Part shown: in pieces, positions 25,696 to 34,118 of the stretch
Layout of the letters: each line of letters opens with the position of its first letter
Numbering within the stretch: position 1 is the stretch's first letter
Notes under the pieces: model-generated
Database searches by the model: none
Told to the model about the DNA's origin: nothing
The model's input: only the letters and a program-made list of their open reading frames with translations
Program-made: the position numbers and the translations under genes
NCBI GenBank assembly: GCA_900544175.1
Contig: UQUN01000004.1
Coordinates: 53,957-117,956, forward strand
Direction of reading: 5' to 3'
Origin: an uncultured Alistipes sp.
Lineage (GTDB): Bacteria > Bacteroidota > Bacteroidia > Bacteroidales > UBA932
Length of the DNA stretch: 64,000 bases

Positions 25696-26931
25696 TCAGC
25701 GCGGTATAAGTAAGGACGAATCACCGTAACTCAGGAAACGGAAATCATGGTCCAAGGCATATTCATACACCTTTCTCCAGTCCTCACCGATCAATGCCGC
25801 AATAAGGAGAAGAAGCGTGCTTTTAGGCTGATGAAAGTTGGTTATAAGATTGTTGACAATTCGGTAACGGTAAGAGGGAACTATAATGATTCTGGTCCTG
25901 CAGGTAAGCCTGTCCATACTGTGCCTATATACATACTCACAGAGAGCACCAAGTGCATCACGAGCAGAAATATCCTTGGTATCAGATGTATACGGAATCC
26001 ATTGCTCTACAGGGGATGGAGTCCATGCATCCTGTCCGGAAACAGCGCACCGGACACCCAGCCAGTAAAGCGACTCTATTGTCCGCACACTGGTCGTACC
26101 TACTGCGATTATCTCCTTGTTTCCGACAGTCTCATACAGCTTGTACAGCACCTCGGATGTGACGGAAAACGGCTCAGAGTGCATTGTATGTCCTGATATT
26201 TCCTCACTTTTGACCGGCAGGAAGGTTCCGGCACCGACATGAAGGCATACATTGCAGCACCCGATGCCTTTCCCCGCTATCCTGTCCAGAACATCTTTGG
26301 AAAAATGCAATCCCGCCGTAGGCGCCGCAACAGAACCTCTATATGACGCATACAAAGTCTGATACCTCTCCATGTCAATACTTTCAGACTCCCTGTGAAG
26401 ATACGGGGGTATAGGGACTTTCCCGCACATATCCAGTACCTGAGAGAACGAAAGCCCCCCGTCCCACCTGAAACGCACATGGACACTGCCTTCCCCGTCA
26501 TGCGACATAACTGCTGTGAGATTCAGTTTTTCCAATTCAGCATCATGATTATCAGGCATATAAAGAGAAATAGGCTCACCTTTCCACTTTTTCTTGTTGC
26601 CTACAATGACCTTCCAGACACAAGTAGATACAGATGCGAACGACAGACTGTAGTCCTCCGGCTCAACCGGTTCGAGGCAGAATATCTCGATCAAGGCACC
26701 GGTCCCGCGCCTGAACAGCAGACGGGCAGGCACAACCTTGGTATTGTTGAAAACCATGAGACTATCCGGACCCACAATATCCGGAAGGGAGGAGAACTGC
26801 GAACAGGATATTACTCCTTTATTATATATAAGCAACTTCGAGGCATCCCTGCGTTCTACTGGATAAGAAGCGATCCTGTTATCCGGCAGTTCGTAGGTGT
26901 AGTTTGAAATATTGATATGCGGTATTGACAT
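25696..26931 (-). CDS. queA: S-adenosylmethionine:tRNA ribosyltransferase-isomerase
   Basis: 411-residue QueA, which transfers and isomerises the ribosyl moiety of SAM to preQ1 in tRNA to form epoxyqueuosine. Characteristic segments are LPDNRIASYPVERRDASKLL near the start (residues 15-34), DSLMVFNNTKVVPARLLFRR, GSVAAPTAGLHFSKDVLDRI, HVGAGTFLPVKSEEISGHTMHSE and the end TNFHQPKSTLLLLIAALIG. Most are near-invariant. ATG 26931 begins the usual N-terminal strand; the frame upstream of it is AT-rich non-coding sequence. It has its own promoter at 26970-27000. Confidence 0.95.
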   Translation of the reverse strand: MSIPHINISNYTYELPDNRIASYPVERRDASKLLIYNKGVISCSQFSSLPDIVGPDSLMVFNNTKVVPARLLFRRGTGALIEIFCLEPVEPEDYSLSFASVSTCVWKVIVGNKKKWKGEPISLYMPDNHDAELEKLNLTAVMSHDGEGSVHVRFRWDGGLSFSQVLDMCGKVPIPPYLHRESESIDMERYQTLYASYRGSVAAPTAGLHFSKDVLDRIAGKGIGCCNVCLHVGAGTFLPVKSEEISGHTMHSEPFSVTSEVLYKLYETVGNKEIIAVGTTSVRTIESLYWLGVRCAVSGQDAWTPSPVEQWIPYTSDTKDISARDALGALCEYVYRHSMDRLTCRTRIIIVPSYRYRIVNNLITNFHQPKSTLLLLIAALIGEDWRKVYEYALDHDFRFLSYGDSSLLIPR

Positions 26932-26969
26932 TTTTAGCAATTTCAGCCGATTTGACGGCTTCCCGAATG

Positions 26970-27000
26970 CAAAACTATATAATATCTGCCTGAAGTCAAA
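26970..27000 (-). promoter_or_regulatory. queA promoter
   Basis: On the minus strand TTTG (27000-26997), 19 bases, TAGTTTTG (26977-26970): a full Bacteroides-type match, 38 bases before the queA ATG. Confidence 0.65.
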
Positions 27001-27433
27001 ATAAACGATTTTCAGCATTTGTTTACATAAGTTAATTACATTGATAACACAGTATAATTCACATATAAAAACAAAAAGTGAATGTACTTAAAATTGTAAC
27101 AAAGCGGCTTAATATACTTTGATAATATTTATTTATAAGCGTGATTTTCCACTGATAAGTTCTGTTATATCAAGTTTTTATATCATTTATATAAAGTATA
27201 GGACAGTACATCTGAGCTAACTTTGGACATTTTGGCGTTAAATCACACGTAAATACTTGCGAATTTACATACTTTATAGCTATTTATCAGTATTTTAAAC
27301 TATTTATATTGATTTTTACTTTAAATAAAGCCATAATTGCAATATATTAGTATTCAGACATTTGATAAAACAGGTTTTTTCTTGTTTACAATTGTCTTCT
27401 CTTGCTATTGAAATTTGTAAACGATATTTTATG
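27001..27433. other. AT-rich gene-free region between queA and the XRE regulator
   Basis: About 430 bases, strikingly AT-rich against the neighbours, with no open frame of credible coding quality. It contains several GTTTACA/TTTACA words (27021, 27262, 27384) and an 8-bp inverted repeat GTTTACAA (27384-27391) / TTGTAAAC (27415-27422) just before the regulator's -7 element. A regulatory role is possible; I see no RNA gene. Confidence 0.5.
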
Positions 27434-27441
27434 TACATTTG
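27434..27441 (+). promoter_or_regulatory. -7 element for the XRE regulator
   Basis: TACATTTG matches TAnnTTTG, 21 bases before ATG 27463. A TTTG at 27414-27417 is only 16 bases away, shorter than the usual spacer. Confidence 0.45.
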
Positions 27442-27462
27442 TGAAAATTAAAATTTACAGAA

Positions 27463-27894
27463 ATGAATAGGCGTTTACAGCAATTTCTGGAACTGGAACA
27501 ACTCAAACCGGCGCAGTTCGCAGACATAATGGGCATCCAGAGATCAAACGTATCACATATTCTGTCAGGACGGAACAAGCCCGGATTTGAATTCATCCAG
27601 AAATTTCTTCTCAAGTTCCCTTCTGTCAATCCGGACTGGCTGATACTCGGCAAGGGTAAGCCAATGCGCGAGCCTAACCAGCAATTATCCATACAGCCCT
27701 CCTCTACTGACAGTCTTTTCAGGTTCCCTGCCGACAATGAGACAGTCAGCACCGATACGGACACGGATACCGGTCAGAGTCCAGATACAGATGACGAAAA
27801 CGATATAGGCGACACTGGACGGACAAGAAATGTCAGGAGAATCACTCTCTTCTATTCAGATGGAACATTTCAGGAATTTTATCCCCAAAGATAG
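27463..27894 (+). CDS. XRE-family helix-turn-helix transcriptional regulator
   Basis: 143-residue DNA-binding protein. Residues 5-65 form a phage Cro/CI-type HTH: FLELEQLKPAQFADIMGI, then the recognition helix QRSNVSHILSGRNKPG, then FIQKFLLKFPSVNPDWLILG. The C-terminal half is acidic and low-complexity (TDTDTDTGQSPDTDDEND), followed by a basic patch and YSDGTFQEFYPQR, resembling the tails of other Bacteroidota XRE proteins. Targets are unknown; the repeated GTTTACA words upstream could be an autoregulatory operator. The pyrD promoter lies immediately after its stop. Confidence 0.85.
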   Translation: MNRRLQQFLELEQLKPAQFADIMGIQRSNVSHILSGRNKPGFEFIQKFLLKFPSVNPDWLILGKGKPMREPNQQLSIQPSSTDSLFRFPADNETVSTDTDTDTGQSPDTDDENDIGDTGRTRNVRRITLFYSDGTFQEFYPQR

Positions 27895-27904
27895 TTTTTT
27901 ACAT

Positions 27905-27912
27905 TATCTTTG
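27905..27912 (+). promoter_or_regulatory. -7 element for pyrD-cinA
   Basis: TATCTTTG matches TAnnTTTG, 24 bases before ATG 27937. No TTTG box at 19-21 bases. Confidence 0.5.
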
Positions 27913-27936
27913 TCCTCAGTCAAGCCAAAGCACAAC

Positions 27937-28977
27937 ATGTACAGAATTATTAGAAAGATATTGTTCGCCTTCTCACCGGAAACTGCTCACGAAATCACAT
28001 TCAAGATGTTGAAAGTTTTGCGGTATATTCCTCTATCCCAAAGCATAATACGAGCCCTATTTAAAGTAAGGGACAAAGAGGGGGAACTGAAAAGGGAGGT
28101 ATTTGGGATGACATTCAGGAATCCTGTAGGACTTGCTGCCGGTCTCGACAAGAACGGAGAGTTCTACAACGATCTCGGCAACTTCGGATTCAGTTTCATA
28201 GAGATTGGCTCCCTCACGCCAGAGCCGCAGCCGGGCAATCCTAAACCACGTCTTTTCAGGATAGTAGAGGACAACGCGATCATAAACAGGATGGGTATTA
28301 ACAATAAGGGTGTGAAATACACTGTGACCCAGTTGCAGAAACGAATACCTAATGTGATAATCGGCGGAAACATCGCAAAGGCATCCAAGACACCTAATGC
28401 AGATGCGTACAAGGACTATGAGCGCTCCTTCTCCTTCCTTTACGACTACGTAGATTATTTCACTATCAACGTATCCTGTCCTAACGTAAAGGATCTCACC
28501 GTACTGCAGGACATCGGATACTTGTCCGGCATTGTGGACCGCCTTCTCACACTGAGAAGATACTATGACGACTACCGTCCCATACTGCTGAAGATCTCTC
28601 CGGATATACCGTACGACCATGTGGACCGTATCGTAGAGCTCGCCCTCAGTTCCGGACTTGACGGTATAATTGCCACAAATACAACGAATTCACGGGATGG
28701 ACTGAACGCGGCTGAAGCAAAGGTCACTGCCATAGGCAACGGAGGGATGAGCGGAATGCCGCTTTTCGAGAAAAGCCTTGCCATGGTAAAGCATATCCAT
28801 AGGAAAACAGGGGGCATACTTCCCATAATAGGCGTAGGAGGCATCATGACGCCTCAGCAGGCCAAGGAAATGCTGGACGCCGGAGCATCCCTTATCCAGA
28901 TTTACTCCGGATTCATCTACAATGGTCCTGGAATCGTCAAGAAGATTCTAAAATACCTTAAATCCAACAAATCATAA
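27937..28977 (+). CDS. pyrD: dihydroorotate dehydrogenase (class 2, quinone)
   Basis: 346-residue class 2 dihydroorotate dehydrogenase of pyrimidine synthesis, membrane-associated and quinone-dependent. The N-terminal amphipathic extension (MYRIIRKILFAFSPETAHE) typical of class 2 is present. FMN-binding motifs are GLAAGLDKNGEF, EIGSLTPEPQPGNPKPRLFR, NRMGINNKG and GVGGIMTPQQAKEML; the catalytic base region is INVSCPNVKDL, with Ser as in class 2. ATG 27937 starts the membrane-binding helix. The TAA stop shares a base with the ATG of cinA. Confidence 0.93.
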   Translation: MYRIIRKILFAFSPETAHEITFKMLKVLRYIPLSQSIIRALFKVRDKEGELKREVFGMTFRNPVGLAAGLDKNGEFYNDLGNFGFSFIEIGSLTPEPQPGNPKPRLFRIVEDNAIINRMGINNKGVKYTVTQLQKRIPNVIIGGNIAKASKTPNADAYKDYERSFSFLYDYVDYFTINVSCPNVKDLTVLQDIGYLSGIVDRLLTLRRYYDDYRPILLKISPDIPYDHVDRIVELALSSGLDGIIATNTTNSRDGLNAAEAKVTAIGNGGMSGMPLFEKSLAMVKHIHRKTGGILPIIGVGGIMTPQQAKEMLDAGASLIQIYSGFIYNGPGIVKKILKYLKSNKS

Positions 28978-30272
28978 TGAAAAAAGCAGCCATCTGCACT
29001 GTCGGAGATGAGATTCTCATCGGGCAGATTACGGACACAAACTCCTCTGCCATAGCTTCAAGGCTCAACTCTATCGGAGTAAGGGTATGCAGGATGATTT
29101 CAGTCGGCGACGATACGGATGACATGATGAAGACTTTCGATTCGTTACTGAGATCCTCCGATATCGTCATCATAACCGGCGGGCTCGGTCCGACCAAGGA
29201 CGACAGGACGAAAAAAGTCCTCGCCGGCATTTCCGGAAGTACCGAATATGTATTCCACGATGGCCAGATGAATGTGATAAAGCATATTCTCGCAGGCAGA
29301 GGAATCGGGCTTACTGATATGAACAAGGAGCAGGCGATGGTGCCGTCCAAAGCAGAAGTAATCATCAATCATAAAGGTACGGCTCCATGTATGGTCCTCA
29401 GATTCTCAAAGGACAGATATCCTCACGAGCCTGTGCTCTACTCTCTTCCAGGTGTCCCGTTCGAGGCCTTAGCCTTGCTTCCGGATATTATGGACGATAT
29501 AAAAAGCCACTTCTCTCTCGACAACATATATCACAAGACATTGACTACATACGGAATAGCTGAATCCGAACTCGCCAAGACAATTGGAAAATGGGAGGAA
29601 TCGCTGCCTGAGGACATGCACTTGGCATATCTTCCGGATCCTCTTGTCGGTGTCAGACTGCGCCTGTCCATATACGGGGGCAGGAAGGAATGCGCGGTAC
29701 TCCGTATTGACGAGGAGTTCGACAAAGTACGCAGAATACTCGGAAATGCGGTATATGGAGAAGCGGATGACACCCTCCAGTCAGTCATTGCTGAAAAACT
29801 TATCCGCTCAGGCAAGACCCTGTCTGTCGCTGAATCATGTACAGGTGGCAGGATTGCCTCTTTGTTCACTGCAATGCCAGGTGCATCCAGATATTTCTAC
29901 GGATCAGTTACATCTTATGACAATTCTGTAAAACACAATATTTTACATGTCCCTACAGATATTATTACTTCAAAAGGAGCAGTAAGCCGTGAATGCGCCG
30001 AGGCAATGGCCGCAGGTGTTCTTGACGCACTTGGAACGGATTTTGCCCTTTCCACTACGGGGATTGCCGGTCCGGACGGCGGTACACCCGACAAACCTGT
30101 AGGAACATTATGGACAGCCGTTGCCTATACCGAGGTGAGACAGCCCGGCAATGTTATTGTAAGATCAAGAATGTTCAGATTCAACAACGACAGACAGGTC
30201 AACATCGACCGTTTCGCAGGGAGTGCGCTTAATACACTCAGGCTTCTGCTTGACGAAGTGCTTCTCCCATGA
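28977..30272 (+). CDS. cinA: CinA-family protein (nicotinamide nucleotide amidase)
   Basis: 431-residue two-domain CinA. The N-terminal MoaB/MogA-like domain (COG1058) has AICTVGDEILIGQITDTNS and IITGGLGPTKDD; the C-terminal PncC-type domain has GKTLSVAESCTGGRIASLFT, with the catalytic Ser-Lys-type region, and TGIAGPDGGTPDKPVGTLW. The family deamidates nicotinamide mononucleotide in the pyridine nucleotide cycle and hydrolyses ADP-ribose; the competence name is historical. It is coupled to pyrD by a TAATG overlap, and its 3' end overlaps the convergent dipeptidase by 35 bases. Confidence 0.92.
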   Translation: MKKAAICTVGDEILIGQITDTNSSAIASRLNSIGVRVCRMISVGDDTDDMMKTFDSLLRSSDIVIITGGLGPTKDDRTKKVLAGISGSTEYVFHDGQMNVIKHILAGRGIGLTDMNKEQAMVPSKAEVIINHKGTAPCMVLRFSKDRYPHEPVLYSLPGVPFEALALLPDIMDDIKSHFSLDNIYHKTLTTYGIAESELAKTIGKWEESLPEDMHLAYLPDPLVGVRLRLSIYGGRKECAVLRIDEEFDKVRRILGNAVYGEADDTLQSVIAEKLIRSGKTLSVAESCTGGRIASLFTAMPGASRYFYGSVTSYDNSVKHNILHVPTDIITSKGAVSRECAEAMAAGVLDALGTDFALSTTGIAGPDGGTPDKPVGTLWTAVAYTEVRQPGNVIVRSRMFRFNNDRQVNIDRFAGSALNTLRLLLDEVLLP

Positions 30273-31341
30273 CTCTCAGGAAATTCTCACCCATTATCCC
30301 ACGGATTTCCGACTGACGGTATCCTCTGTTCCGAAGCTCAATGGCAATATTGCCGTACATTGAAATATCCCTAAGCCCCTCAGGGGCCACTTCTATACCA
30401 TCAAAATCTGAACCGAGCCCCACATGGGCAGCCCCGGCCACCTCCACGGCATGATCAATGTGGTCTACCACCCTTTTTACAGACGGCGCAGGATATACTG
30501 CAAGCTCATCCATTATCCTACAGTAGTTGTCGCGGTATTCAATATTATACAGATCTGAGCGGTAAAGTTCCTGCCAGTATTCCCCTTCTTCGCTGAGCTT
30601 CAGGAACTTCTCATCCTGTGCAAAATCGGAGTCTATGAATCTGGGGTAAAAATTGATCTGAATCACTCCGTCTGTGGATCCAAGATCCCGCAGCATGACA
30701 TCAGACATGTTCCGCGGATGGTCGCACAATGCCCTGCATGAAGAATGCGAGGCCACTATCGGAGTCCTGGAGTGTTCCAGAAGGTCGTAGAATGTCTCGT
30801 CTGAAGCATGGGAACAATCCAGCAGTATTCCGAGACGGTTGCACTCAGCAACCACTTCCTTGCCGAAAGGAGAAAGTCCTCCCCATTCCGCCTCCATAGG
30901 CATACACGAATCGCACAATTGATTGTGCCTGTTATGGCAAAGCGTGAGATAGCGTATGCCAAAGCGATGATACAGCCTCAGATACTCCATTTCGTGCTGG
31001 ATAGGTGTCCCATTCTCCATACCAAGGAACACGGACAGAAGTCCATTGCGCTTGTTCTCATACGCCTGCTCGGGTGTAAAGGCGAAAGCCACCTTGTCAC
31101 GGTTGCTGTCCACCGAGTCGTAGCACTTGGAAATAAGTCTGAGGGCGTTTACGGACGCTTCTGCATCAGACATGGCCGCCGGGGTATAAATGGCGAAAAA
31201 CATACCGTCCACCCCGCCTTCTACCGCTCTTGCGTAGTCGACATGTCCGCGCTGCCGCCGTATGCCGATGTCGATATTCTCGAGAAGCATAGACGGTGTA
31301 TCGCAGTGCGAATCCAGAACGAAATTATCCTTTGACGCCAT
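30238..31341 (-). CDS. M19-family (membrane-type) dipeptidase
   Basis: 367-residue zinc dipeptidase of the amidohydrolase barrel. Metal-binding segments are VLDSHCDTPS (His-x-Asp, near residue 11), EMENG-type FLGMENGTPIQHE (Glu), ASHSSCRALCDHPRNMSD (His) and GLGSDFDGIE (Asp). It would hydrolyse dipeptides in the cytoplasm; no signal peptide is seen. It starts 20 bases after the DUF2807 gene and may be the last gene of the sigma-factor operon. In an amino-acid-fermenting organism a dipeptidase would feed lysine and other residues to catabolism; that link is an inference. Confidence 0.88.
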   Translation of the reverse strand: MASKDNFVLDSHCDTPSMLLENIDIGIRRQRGHVDYARAVEGGVDGMFFAIYTPAAMSDAEASVNALRLISKCYDSVDSNRDKVAFAFTPEQAYENKRNGLLSVFLGMENGTPIQHEMEYLRLYHRFGIRYLTLCHNRHNQLCDSCMPMEAEWGGLSPFGKEVVAECNRLGILLDCSHASDETFYDLLEHSRTPIVASHSSCRALCDHPRNMSDVMLRDLGSTDGVIQINFYPRFIDSDFAQDEKFLKLSEEGEYWQELYRSDLYNIEYRDNYCRIMDELAVYPAPSVKRVVDHIDHAVEVAGAAHVGLGSDFDGIEVAPEGLRDISMYGNIAIELRNRGYRQSEIRGIMGENFLRVMGEALRQAEA

Positions 31342-31361
31342 TTTTTATCGCTATCCGCGTA

Positions 31362-32222
31362 TCAATAAGTGTCAATATTGCAGCCTCTGGAAAATGATAT
31401 TACCTTAATCGGGACGCCCTTAGGATAAGAGATGGTGCAGGCCCCGGACATGCTCACTTCCATAAGCTTTTCAGGACGTACCGTAATATTGGCCGCTCCG
31501 CTTCCGTTTATGGAGACTTCATCCACATTGAGCTCCCGTGCACTGACAGAAGCCGCACCTGATGCCTCGATATCAAGGTTAACGGCTTTACCGCTCAGAT
31601 AAAGTTCCGATGCACCGCTGGCCTGCAGACTCATTCTATTGTACGTTCCGGCCAAAGAAACAGTCGCTGCACCATTCAGATCCAGCCTGCTTTCTGCGAA
31701 GTCCGCAGACGGCATACTGAATCTGCCTGCACCTGAGACCTCTACACTGAGATTTTGTCCAGCCGCTTCCAGTCCGCTTACCGACGAAGCTCCGCAGATG
31801 TCCACACTCAGGTCCTTCGCCTGAAACAGTCCGGATGACCTGACTTCCGCTGCCCCGGATGTTTCTATGGATGAGAGTGAAGGAACGGAGATATATGCCT
31901 TGAGGACATACGAGCCATTTCCACCATTTATACCATTCCTGTTGATCTTCCTACGCAACTGCCTGTCCATCTTGCTCATACTGAAAGACAATTCCAGTTT
32001 TCCACCGCTTGTTTCCGCTATCAGGTACGGAGCCAGTTCTTCCGAGTACTCAAGCCTGACAGACTGTCTGGAGGCCTTTGTAAGCTCCACTTCGAAAACA
32101 GAGGATATATCAAGCGCTGTTATTGTACGGAAATCCACTGATTTCTCCACTGTTCCTCCCTGTGCATAAAGAGTAATGACAGACAGCGATACTGCCAATA
32201 AAGAAAATATCCTTCTCATCAT
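31362..32222 (-). CDS. DUF2807 (GIN-domain) exported protein
   Basis: 286-residue exported protein. A signal peptide (FSLLAVSLSVITLYAQG) precedes a beta-helix-like domain of DUF2807, the putative autotransporter adhesin head / GIN family: ALDISSVFEVELTK, then repeated short strands with Gly-Ala-Ser turns such as IETSGAAEVRSSG, EVSGAGRF, QASGASELYLSG and IEASGAASVSAREL. The pattern implies a right-handed or stacked beta solenoid on the cell surface or in the periplasm. Its ATG lies on the stop of the probable anti-sigma factor, so the two are coupled. Function is unknown; it may be a cell-envelope effector of the sigma factor. Confidence 0.82.
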   Translation of the reverse strand: MMRRIFSLLAVSLSVITLYAQGGTVEKSVDFRTITALDISSVFEVELTKASRQSVRLEYSEELAPYLIAETSGGKLELSFSMSKMDRQLRRKINRNGINGGNGSYVLKAYISVPSLSSIETSGAAEVRSSGLFQAKDLSVDICGASSVSGLEAAGQNLSVEVSGAGRFSMPSADFAESRLDLNGAATVSLAGTYNRMSLQASGASELYLSGKAVNLDIEASGAASVSARELNVDEVSINGSGAANITVRPEKLMEVSMSGACTISYPKGVPIKVISFSRGCNIDTY

Positions 32223-32815
32223 TTTATAGTTTGAATGTTATTGCTCGACACAAGTTTGCTCCTGTACGTCTCAAGAGCTTTTGTCCTGCGCTCCGCATAC
32301 GCCTTGACTATGGCCGTCATATGCTTGTTTCCCAATTCCTCCGGCAACAGGTCGATCAACGGCACAGGCTCCCTGAGAATATTGTCCACTGTCCCAAGCA
32401 CCATCTCCTGCTCTCTTACACTCAGACTACCTGAAATTTCATATATCTCCTCCACCTTCCTGTGCATGTAATCTCCGTACACGCTGTTGACTTCTGCCGG
32501 CGTAAGGGTGTCCGGTACGGACAGAGTATACGTCATGGAGGCAGACACCTCACTTGATATGAAAGGGCGTATCAAAAGGCGCACACCTATTATAAGAATC
32601 AGAGATGCCGCTACAGGAAAAGCTATAATCTTCCAGAACGGCTTCCTGCGTCTCTTCAAAGTGGACTGGAACTTGATCCGATGCCGGTACATGTCCCACC
32701 TCTCCTCAAAACGCTCCTTATCGCCAGAAGGCACATTGTCCTCCGCCTTACTGACCGCATCCCTGTGCGATTCGATATACTGCTGTAGATTATCCATTAT
32801 ATTACTATCATTCAT
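32219..32815 (-). CDS. probable anti-sigma factor (single-pass membrane protein)
   Basis: 198-residue protein with an acidic/helical cytoplasmic segment (1-55), basic RRRKP stretch, one transmembrane helix at about 62-82 (IIAFPVAASLILIIGVRLLI) and a periplasmic domain of about 110 residues. No zinc-binding anti-sigma motif (His-x3-Cys-x2-Cys) is present. Position decides the call: it lies directly behind an ECF sigma gene, overlapping it by eight bases, and overlaps the DUF2807 gene behind it, the usual order of sigma then membrane anti-sigma. Alternative: a membrane protein of another role encoded in the same operon. Confidence 0.6.
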   Translation of the reverse strand: MNDSNIMDNLQQYIESHRDAVSKAEDNVPSGDKERFEERWDMYRHRIKFQSTLKRRRKPFWKIIAFPVAASLILIIGVRLLIRPFISSEVSASMTYTLSVPDTLTPAEVNSVYGDYMHRKVEEIYEISGSLSVREQEMVLGTVDNILREPVPLIDLLPEELGNKHMTAIVKAYAERRTKALETYRSKLVSSNNIQTIK

Positions 32816-33320
32816 TACATAACATCTGAAGAAGCTTTCTCTTTCCTCTCAAATACTGCGACCTTACAGTACTCTCTGCCACGTTCAGAATCTGTGCGGC
32901 TTCCGAACAGTCATAACCTTCGAAAAGCAGAAGGGAAAGCACCGTTCTGTATCCGTCGGGAAGCATCAGTAACGTTTTTTGTATCTTCCTCACCAGCTCA
33001 TCTGCCCCGCCTGACGCCATAAGGCTGTCCCACTGTGGCTGCGTATCCTCCTCCATATTCTCTGCCGCATAGCTCTCGAGTTTCACTTTGAGTCCCTTAC
33101 GCAGTCTCAGCATGTCTATGGAGGCTCTGACGCATGTCCTGATCAGCCATACGCGCACCTGCTCCTCGGACATTTCCTGCTTTCTGTTCCTGAGATACTT
33201 GATGACAGTATCCTGCATTATCTCCTCCGCCTCGAAACTGTCCCCTGTTATCCTGAGAGACGTATTGTAAAGCATTTTCTTATACTTGTCGTAAAAGTCT
33301 GTTATTTTCTGCGGTATCAT
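32808..33320 (-). CDS. ECF-type RNA polymerase sigma factor
   Basis: 170-residue sigma-70 family protein with only regions 2 and 4. Region 2 is seen in KKMLYNTSLRITGDSFEAEEIMQDTVIKYL (residues 14-43, the -10 binding helix), and region 4 in LPDGYRTVLSLLLFEGYDCSEAAQILNVAESTVRSQYLRGKRKLL (120-164, HTH for the -35). Length is typical. The ATG overlaps the stop of the upstream gene (ATGA) and its own end overlaps the probable anti-sigma gene. Ligand or stress that activates it is unknown. Confidence 0.9.
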   Translation of the reverse strand: MIPQKITDFYDKYKKMLYNTSLRITGDSFEAEEIMQDTVIKYLRNRKQEMSEEQVRVWLIRTCVRASIDMLRLRKGLKVKLESYAAENMEEDTQPQWDSLMASGGADELVRKIQKTLLMLPDGYRTVLSLLLFEGYDCSEAAQILNVAESTVRSQYLRGKRKLLQMLCNE

Positions 33321-34057
33321 TTTCTCCTAAACTCATATATAAAACGTTCATTCTGCCTGAAATGTTGCATGGACATCATTTTTTTAATGATTTTCTCCAA
33401 TATCTCTGAGGTCTCCAGAACCATATTACGGTCATATGTGTCGTGACGTACCATACCTATACCTTTAGCATACCAAGTAAGGGCAGTTGTTGTACGGTTC
33501 CTGAACATCCCTTTCTCAACCTTGTGCTCGGATATTACGATACAGTCAAATGTTCCGGCCGGCGTGTCAAGAGTATCCTCACCTATCACTTTCCTCTCCG
33601 TGACAGACACATTCATAGTCATACCGAGAGCATGAACCTTGCCTGATGCATCCGGAAGAGTGTCTCCGGGCATCATTTCGGACGGCAGAAGCGCGATACC
33701 CCCCTCTGCCGTAACCTCGGCCTTTTTCCACAGAACTCCCTCAAGCACGGCCACCATACTTGATGCAATGTCCAGAGTCACGTCACCGTCCGGACTGACC
33801 AGAGCCTTCATCACAGCCGGCTCCCGCATGGATTTTCCGGCACGCATATCTATAAAGGAAGAATATTCTACGGTCCTTGACGAGTCAGCAGCCATGCTCA
33901 CTGTCCGGATACTCATCGTATGTACCCATTTGACTTCCAAGTCATCGACATAACGCCTCACATATACCAAGTCCGTAAGCTCATCGGTACAGAAGTACGG
34001 CTGGGCGCAGACAACAGCAGCACTGCAAAGAAAGAGCATCAGAAACAGATATCTCAT
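33317..34057 (-). CDS. exported TapB/DUF3108-like protein
   Basis: 246-residue protein with a signal peptide (LFLMLFLCSAAVVCAQP). The mature part is beta-rich with MPGDTLPDASGKVHALGMTMNVSVTERKVIGEDTLDTPAGTFDCIVISE (residues 127-176), a pattern of the DUF3108/TapB-like fold: a strand carrying 'DTPAGTFDC' and later 'YAKGIGMVRHDTYDRNM'. Related Bacteroidota proteins are periplasmic and of unknown function. It is the first gene of the sigma-factor operon, with a -7 element at 34082-34075, and its stop overlaps the sigma ATG. Confidence 0.68.
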   Translation of the reverse strand: MRYLFLMLFLCSAAVVCAQPYFCTDELTDLVYVRRYVDDLEVKWVHTMSIRTVSMAADSSRTVEYSSFIDMRAGKSMREPAVMKALVSPDGDVTLDIASSMVAVLEGVLWKKAEVTAEGGIALLPSEMMPGDTLPDASGKVHALGMTMNVSVTERKVIGEDTLDTPAGTFDCIVISEHKVEKGMFRNRTTTALTWYAKGIGMVRHDTYDRNMVLETSEILEKIIKKMMSMQHFRQNERFIYEFRRK

Positions 34058-34074
34058 ACATTGAATTTATAGTA

Positions 34075-34082
34075 CAAACATA
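34075..34082 (-). promoter_or_regulatory. -7 element for the sigma-factor operon
   Basis: TATGTTTG on the minus strand, 17 bases before ATG 34057. A TTTG lies 23 bases further upstream (34109-34106), slightly beyond the usual spacer. Confidence 0.5.
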
Positions 34083-34118
34083 CGGAAAAATTATTATTTT
34101 GCAGTCAAATATATAAAT

